Assembly: GCF_016595465.1 (NCBI RefSeq) | Contig: NZ_JAENIK010000013.1 | Span: forward strand, 124,001-188,000 | Origin: Luteolibacter yonseiensis | Lineage (GTDB): Bacteria; Verrucomicrobiota; Verrucomicrobiia; Verrucomicrobiales; Akkermansiaceae | Length of the DNA stretch: 64,000 bases | Direction: 5' to 3' | In this document: positions 62,498 through 64,000 of the stretch, piece by piece | How the letters are laid out: each line of letters starts with the position of its first letter | Position numbering within the stretch: position 1 is the stretch's first letter | The notes under the pieces: generated by a model | Databases searched by the model: none | What the model saw: only the letters and a program-made list of their open reading frames with translations | What the model was told of the DNA's origin: nothing | Position numbers and translations under genes: made by a program

Positions 62498-63409
62498 ATG
62501 AGCGAGTTGAAAAAACGGCCCGTCGCCGTCACCCTTTTTCTCGTCCTGCTTCCCGTGTGGTTGCTCGCCTCCGGTGGCGGAGCGCTGTGGTATTATTTCC
62601 ACCGGGAAAAAAAAGAAGCGCAGGTGGAACAGGAACGGTTCGTGAAAGCCGTCTCTTCCGAACTGATCGCGGATGACCTGAAGAAATTCGTGGAAGTGAT
62701 CGGCGAGCGGAACACGTCGTCCGAAACCGCCGCGGCGGCCTTGTCCCGGACGTCGTCCATGATCGAAGGACTGCTCGGCCCTTCGAACACGGGATACACC
62801 GTGAAAAAACACCGTGGCCCGGCGGATTGGCCGCTGCTCCAGGTGACGATCCAAGGCCAGAAATCCGACCGGCCGCCGGTATGGGTGCTCACCTCCTACG
62901 ACAGCCGTGCCGGGTCGCGCGGAGCGGAAGCGAATGCCACCGGACTCGCCTCCACCCTCGCCGCCGCGCAAGCGACCGCCCGGGACAAACCTCTCTCCCC
63001 CATCCATTTCCTGTTCCTTCCCCATGTGAATGACAGCGAATCCCCCGTGTTGGAAACCGCCGCGAAACTCCACGAAGTGATAAAAGCCGCCGGTGCTCCC
63101 CATGCCGTGCTCTGTGTGGAAGCGATGGGATCGGGTGAATCGTTGTGGCTGACATCACGTGATGTTTCCGCCGCCCCCTTGGCGCTCGTTTCAGGCCTGG
63201 GGTCCGTTTACGGTGCGGAAGTGGTTTGCCTGGGGGATGATACGGATCTGGCCAGCACGCTCTTTGAAATGGATTTGCCAGCGGTCCGCGTGGCCACCCG
63301 CGCGATGCCGACCGCCGACGATAAGGATGACAAGCTTCCCTTCGCCCCGACAGTGGCCGCGTCCACGGGCCGCCTCATCGAGCTGGTCCGCCGCTGCGCC
63401 TCCAAATAA
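62498..63409 (+). CDS. degenerate M28-peptidase-like membrane protein
   Basis: Protein of 303 residues with one N-terminal helix (VTLFLVLLPVWLLASGGGAL). From residue 128 it aligns with the M28 aminopeptidase core (VWVLTSYDSRAGSRGAEANATG): the metal His is replaced (S133), Asp D135 remains, the second ligand is A145, and the Glu motif is missing (LPHVNDSESP). Thus it should bind no two-zinc centre. Probably a structural or sensing pseudoenzyme. It follows pssA by 3 bp. Confidence 0.65.
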   Translation: MSELKKRPVAVTLFLVLLPVWLLASGGGALWYYFHREKKEAQVEQERFVKAVSSELIADDLKKFVEVIGERNTSSETAAAALSRTSSMIEGLLGPSNTGYTVKKHRGPADWPLLQVTIQGQKSDRPPVWVLTSYDSRAGSRGAEANATGLASTLAAAQATARDKPLSPIHFLFLPHVNDSESPVLETAAKLHEVIKAAGAPHAVLCVEAMGSGESLWLTSRDVSAAPLALVSGLGSVYGAEVVCLGDDTDLASTLFEMDLPAVRVATRAMPTADDKDDKLPFAPTVAASTGRLIELVRRCASK

Positions 63410-63429
63410 GAAATTTTAAAAGTAACATT

Positions 63430-64000
63430 ATGGGTTGCGGATTTGCGGATGCGGTCCAAAATCAAACTGTCACCGTGTCTGCGGCCTACAATCCCATGCG
63501 TCCCACCGATCTCGATCCCGCCTTCATCTCCCACGCGCCCGGCTACTGGTCGGAAGAGGCAACGGAAAACTGGCATGACCACCGCTGGCAGCTCAGAAAC
63601 CGCGTGGACTCTCTCGCGGATCTTGATGCCCGGCTGAATCTCACCGACGAGGAGCGCGCGGGCGTCCTGCTGGCGGGGACCAAGCTGGCGATGGCCATCA
63701 CGCCGCACTTTTTCAACCTCATCGACCGCGATGATCCGAACTGCCCGATCCGGAGGCAGATCATCCCGCGCATTGATGAAGGCTGGACCGCTCCCGAAGA
63801 AATGGCGGACCCGTGTGGTGAGGATTCCCACATGCCGGTTCCGGGCCTCGTGCATCGCTATCCGGACCGCGTGCTGTTTCTCGTGACGGACCGCTGCGCG
63901 TCCTACTGCCGCTACTGCACGCGCTCGCGGGTGGTATCCGGTGTGGGTGAGCAACATCTCGAAACGCAATGGGAACCCGCATTCAAATACCTGGAACAAC
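63430..64000 (+). CDS. kamA: lysine 2,3-aminomutase (radical SAM), partial
   Basis: Moves the alpha-amino group of lysine to the beta position; B12-independent, SAM/PLP/Fe-S dependent. The C-terminus is off the right edge. Radical SAM cluster motif CASYCRYC (CxxxCxxC) is near residue 160 in DRCASYCRYCTRSRV; the N-terminal WHDHRWQLRNRVDSLADL is a family signature. An alternative start is GTG 63475 or ATG 63496 (MRPTDLDPAF); neither has a clear ribosome site. Related enzymes include EpmB, so assignment to free lysine is probable, not certain. Confidence 0.85.
   Translation, partial: MGCGFADAVQNQTVTVSAAYNPMRPTDLDPAFISHAPGYWSEEATENWHDHRWQLRNRVDSLADLDARLNLTDEERAGVLLAGTKLAMAITPHFFNLIDRDDPNCPIRRQIIPRIDEGWTAPEEMADPCGEDSHMPVPGLVHRYPDRVLFLVTDRCASYCRYCTRSRVVSGVGEQHLETQWEPAFKYLEQ

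Overview
This window is bacterial, GC-rich (about 60% by eye) and most consistent with a Verrucomicrobiota member of the Luteolibacter/Verrucomicrobium type. The main reasons are three secreted proteins ending in PEP-CTERM sorting signals with Arg/Lys tails, a fused LpxC-FabZ enzyme, an ECF sigma factor paired with a membrane Ser/Thr kinase, a TIGR02597-like secreted protein, and several Gfo/Idh/MocA and sialate-esterase type sugar genes. The taxonomic assignment is inference from these families; no rRNA gene is present.

Layout. 1-503 and 523-1059 are nuoC (cut by the left edge) and nuoB, with a CRP/FNR-type palindrome upstream. 1.2-9.1 kb has a PEP-CTERM protein, a GH67-like protein, gluQ, a TSUP permease and a 1146-residue beta-strand-repeat PEP-CTERM protein. 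9.4-12.7 kb has lpxC-fabZ and a TGS-less thrS, separated by a long inverted repeat. 12.8-16.6 kb has a PEP-CTERM protein, a Ser/Thr kinase and its ECF sigma factor. 16.7-22.6 kb has a serine hydrolase, infC (probable AUC start), a HAD phosphatase, a GNAT protein, a structured intergenic element, an SDR and small secreted proteins. 22.8-29.2 kb has an M20 peptidase, a membrane/thioredoxin fusion, a lipoprotein, cbpA-cbpM, an SHD1-like protein, a hydrolase and a secreted barrel protein.

29.4-37.9 kb is an assimilatory sulfur cluster on the minus strand (cysJ, cysI, cysH, then cysK), interrupted by a 948-residue membrane-anchored NB-ARC/TPR STAND ATPase whose repeat half is visibly more AT-rich. 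This is the best candidate for a defence-type acquired gene. 38-41 kb has a sialate O-acetylesterase and two lipoproteins. 41-44.4 kb is an envelope stress-like operon pairing an active four-PDZ HtrA protease with a catalytically dead HtrA-fold protein. 44.6-52 kb has two secreted proteins, xerD, a YkvA-like protein, a uracil-DNA glycosylase lacking most Fe-S cysteines, and gpmI.

51.93-52.63 kb is a 700 bp gene-free region, with a 70 bp stretch of 19% GC, palindromic 13-bp tandem repeats and DnaA-box-like sites; it looks like a replication origin or a complex regulatory region. 52.6-64 kb has fumarase, tatA, an EEP-family lipoprotein with a terminator inside its signal-peptide codons, a ZnuA-like metal binder under a perfect palindrome, a REP-like repeat, two oxidoreductases, accA, a rhodanese-like protein, a KH-domain protein, pssA, a degenerate M28 peptidase and the start of a lysine 2,3-aminomutase (cut by the right edge).
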